NCBI GenBank assembly: GCA_944358275.1
Contig: CALVQZ010000144.1
Location: forward strand, 1-7,703
Source: an uncultured Bacilli bacterium
Lineage (GTDB): Bacteria; Bacillota_I; Bacilli_A; RF39; UBA660
DNA length: 7,703 nt
Direction of reading: 5' to 3'
Numbering within the stretch: the first letter of the stretch is position 1; each line of letters begins with the position of its first letter. The notes under the pieces were generated by a model. The model made no database searches. It was given only the letters and a program-made list of their open reading frames with translations, and was not told the origin of the DNA. Positions 6,249 through 7,703 of this stretch are shown piece after piece. The position numbers were made by a program, and so were the translations under genes.

Positions 6249-6438
6249 AATTGAAAAATTATCACTAACTAAAGAAATAATTGAAAAACTAAAAAAAGAA
6301 AATATAAATAATATTGATGAACTTTGGACTTTAAAAAGAAGAGATTTAAAGAATAAAGGATTTAGTAATGATGAGATAAATAACATAATTATAAGTTTAC
6401 AGCTAATAGGACTAGATTTAAATAGAAAAAAATACTAG
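6238..6438 (+). CDS. Small RNA polymerase alpha C-terminal-domain-like (helix-hairpin-helix) protein
   Basis: This 66-residue protein has the pattern of RNA polymerase alpha-CTD: an initial IEKLSLTKEIIEKLKKENIN helix pair, NIDELWTLKRRDL, the hairpin NKGFSNDEI, then a final helix ending LQLIGLDLN, matching the familiar ending LxxxGLxL of alpha-CTD. The rest of RpoA is absent. In a hand alignment to E. coli alpha, the DNA-contacting Arg265 and Asn268 fall on Glu13 and Glu16, and Lys298 on Phe, so DNA binding like true alpha-CTD is unlikely. Binding to another protein is more plausible (inference). The start is ATG 6238 or the adjacent ATG 6241; AGGAG at 6228-6232 suits both, and an in-frame GTG at 6232 overlaps that site. 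It overlaps the carD-like gene by 11 bases. A generic helix-hairpin-helix protein is the alternative reading. Confidence 0.7.
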   Translation: MMDKIEKLSLTKEIIEKLKKENINNIDELWTLKRRDLKNKGFSNDEINNIIISLQLIGLDLNRKKY

Positions 6439-6454
6439 TCTTTTTATTTTTTCT
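6423..6454 (+). terminator. Very weak A+T-only hairpin after the small alpha-CTD-like gene
   Basis: TAGAAAAAAATA (from 6423) can pair with TATTTTTTCTA (ending 6454), with one bulged A, across the stop codon of the small gene. The stem is almost all A-T and is not followed by a further T-run, so it may only attenuate. No strong promoter was found in the 41 bases before the transporter gene, and cotranscription with the carD-like pair is possible. Confidence 0.2.
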
Positions 6455-6479
6455 ACACATAATAATATTAGGTGATATT

Positions 6480-7331
6480 ATGTGGATATTATTTTCAATT
6501 TTAGCAGCAATATTTTCAGGACTTACAACGGTATTTGCAAAAGTAGGCGTAAGTAGAGCAAATAGTACTTTAGTAACCGGATTAAGAACAATAGTAATAA
6601 CAATTTTTAGTACTATATTATTTTTTATATTTGATAACAAGATAGATAAATTTGATTTAAAAATACTAATTTTTATTATATTATCAGGTATAACAACTGC
6701 ACTTCTTTGGATGTGCTATTTTAAAGCATTATCATTATCTGATGTAAGCAAAGTAACACCAATAGATAAATTAAGTATAGTAATAACTCTTATACTCTCA
6801 CATTTTGTTTTAAATGAAAAAATTACTATTATAAAAATTATTTCAATGCTTTTTATGATAATAGGAACATTTTTAATGGTAGGAAAAACTAAAAAAGAAA
6901 AACATAATAACTGGTTAATTTATGCTTTTTTAACTGCAATTTTCACAAGTTTAGCAACAATTTTAGGAAAAATAGGTATAGAAAATACAAATCCAAACTT
7001 TGCAACTATGCTAAGAACAATAGTAATACTTATTATAATATGGGTGGTTATTTTAATAAAAAAAGAATATAAAGATAAAAAAAAAATAACTAAAAAAAAT
7101 ATGATATTTATAGCACTATCAGGAATATCTACTGCCATATCTTGGTTGTTTTACTTTAAAGCATTAAAAGAAGGAGAAGCAAGTGTAGTATTTCCAATTG
7201 AAAAGCTAAGTGCAGCAGTAGCAATATTGATATCTATAATGTTCTTAAAAGAAAAATTAAATAAAAAAGGTGTAATAGGATTTATAATGATAATAATAGG
7301 AACAATGTTGTTAATATTTGAAAATGTATGA
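6480..7331 (+). CDS. EamA/DMT superfamily transporter
   Basis: This 283-residue inner membrane protein has about ten hydrophobic helices in two homologous EamA halves. W2 opens the first half (WILFSILAAIFSGLTTVFAK) and W145 the second (WLIYAFLTAIFTSLATILGK). Each half then has LRTIVI, SGI(T/S)TA and a (C/F)YFKAL segment (about 69 and 214) and P-I-(D/E)-KLS. The pattern resembles the COG2510-type subgroup of the drug/metabolite transporter superfamily, whose members export or import small metabolites; the substrate cannot be predicted. The start ATG follows AGGTGAT (6470-6476). The gene ends in TGA with a strong terminator 34 bases later. Ala is almost always GCA (15 of 17), in contrast to the first gene of the window. 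It lies 41 bases after the alpha-CTD-like gene; a functional tie to it is not evident. Confidence 0.9.
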   Translation: MWILFSILAAIFSGLTTVFAKVGVSRANSTLVTGLRTIVITIFSTILFFIFDNKIDKFDLKILIFIILSGITTALLWMCYFKALSLSDVSKVTPIDKLSIVITLILSHFVLNEKITIIKIISMLFMIIGTFLMVGKTKKEKHNNWLIYAFLTAIFTSLATILGKIGIENTNPNFATMLRTIVILIIIWVVILIKKEYKDKKKITKKNMIFIALSGISTAISWLFYFKALKEGEASVVFPIEKLSAAVAILISIMFLKEKLNKKGVIGFIMIIIGTMLLIFENV

Positions 7332-7364
7332 ATATGTAAACAAATGTTAAATAATAATTTATAT

Positions 7365-7402
7365 AATATAGGTAATAACTCTAGTAAATACCTATATTTT
7401 TT
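7365..7402 (+). terminator. Intrinsic terminator after the EamA transporter gene
   Basis: AATATAGGTA (7365-7374) pairs perfectly over 10 bases with TACCTATATT (7389-7398) around a 14-base loop, and the T-run 7397-7402 follows. It closes the transporter transcript and separates it from the prepilin promoter. Confidence 0.8.
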
Positions 7403-7456
7403 AATGGATTAAATAAAATATAAAAAGATAAATAAAATAATTTATAAAAAAACTAA

Positions 7457-7485
7457 TGTAAAAAACAAGTAAAGTATGATATACT
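7457..7485 (+). promoter_or_regulatory. Extended -10 promoter of the prepilin-like gene
   Basis: TGATATACT at 7477-7485 is an extended -10. The -35 TGTAAA (7457-7462) at 17-base spacing is weak. The start would be near 7492. The ribosome binding site AAGGAG (7502-7507) lies nine bases before the ATG. Confidence 0.55.
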
Positions 7486-7516
7486 AAAAATAGAAGATAG
7501 GAAGGAGTTTAACTTT

Positions 7517-7703
7517 ATGAAAAAATTACGAGAGAAAAATGCATTTACATTAGTAGAATTACTAGAAGTAATAGTGATACTAGCAATAATATTAGTAATA
7601 GCAGTACCAACTATTACTAACACAATAAAAGAATCAAAGAAAAGCTCATTTGAAACATCAGCAAAACTAATTATATCAAGTGCAGAAACAGAATATTTAA
7701 CAA
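7517..7703 (+). CDS. Type IV prepilin-like protein, N-terminal part (cut by window end)
   Basis: The first 62 codons encode a short positively charged leader (MKKLREKNA) followed by the prepilin methylation motif FTLVELLEVIVILAIILVIA and PTI, the hallmark of type IV pilins and Com-type pseudopilins. A prepilin peptidase should cut between Ala9 and Phe10 and methylate the Phe; Glu14 is the conserved Glu at mature position 5. The hydrophobic helix would anchor the subunit in the membrane before assembly. Two details are unusual: Ala instead of the usual Gly before the cut, tolerated in many Bacillota sequences, and a second Glu at mature position 8 inside the hydrophobic helix. The globular domain lies beyond the window, so pilus, competence or secretion use cannot be told apart. 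ATG 7517 follows AAGGAG. Confidence 0.88.
   Translation, partial: MKKLREKNAFTLVELLEVIVILAIILVIAVPTITNTIKESKKSSFETSAKLIISSAETEYLT

Noticed and set aside
6389..6640. Minus-strand open frame over the end of the alpha-CTD-like gene and the start of the EamA gene
   Set aside because: Hydrophobic shadow of the transporter helices, with no ribosome binding site or family motif; the same holds for the frames at 6023-6265, 6920-7138 and, on the plus strand, 2297-2482.
7329..7331. Alternative genetic code with TGA read as Trp
   Set aside because: Readthrough would extend the transporter across its own terminator stem, and Trp is encoded by TGG in the genes seen.
1..7703. CRISPR arrays, tRNA or rRNA genes, defence or toxin-antitoxin systems
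   Set aside because: No regularly spaced repeats, cloverleaf sequences, rRNA-like stretches or recognisable defence proteins were seen.

Overview
This is a very A+T-rich window with strong GGAGG-type ribosome binding sites, short gene spacing and sigma-A-type promoters, many with an extended TGn -10. TGA acts as a stop: the EamA gene ends in TGA, and reading it as Trp would run the protein through its own terminator. Together with the gene content (Tex, CarD, DUF368, a prepilin of the FTLVELL type) this points to a low-GC Bacillota, probably an anaerobic Clostridia- or Bacilli-type lineage. The genus cannot be fixed from the sequence.

Layout. (1) 1-590 has no intact gene. On the minus strand it holds a decayed frame with two internal stops whose first part looks like a transposase helix-turn-helix. 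(2) 642-1697 (+) encodes a dehydrogenase of the 2,4-diaminopentanoate dehydrogenase / dihydrodipicolinate-reductase-like family, behind a near-consensus promoter with a very short leader. (3) 1732-2529 (-) encodes a small MscS-type mechanosensitive channel. The two genes converge on a shared bidirectional terminator. (4) Diverging from mscS is an operon of a DUF368 membrane protein (the family now linked to undecaprenyl-phosphate recycling) and, 11 bases later, the transcription-associated protein Tex. (5) A new promoter and a structured 5' leader precede a CarD-family RNA polymerase-binding regulator. It overlaps by 11 bases a tiny gene whose product resembles a free-standing RNA polymerase alpha C-terminal domain. 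(6) A ten-helix EamA/DMT transporter follows, ending in a clear terminator. (7) The window ends inside a type IV prepilin-like gene with its own promoter.

The most interesting part is 5640-6438. A hairpin leader with an internal loop rich in GA steps controls a translationally coupled pair: a CarD-like protein, whose family binds the polymerase beta subunit, and an alpha-CTD-like mini-protein that has lost the DNA-contact residues of true alpha-CTD. Directly behind tex, this looks like a compact set of polymerase-associated factors. The physical arrangement is visible in the sequence; the functional link is inference.
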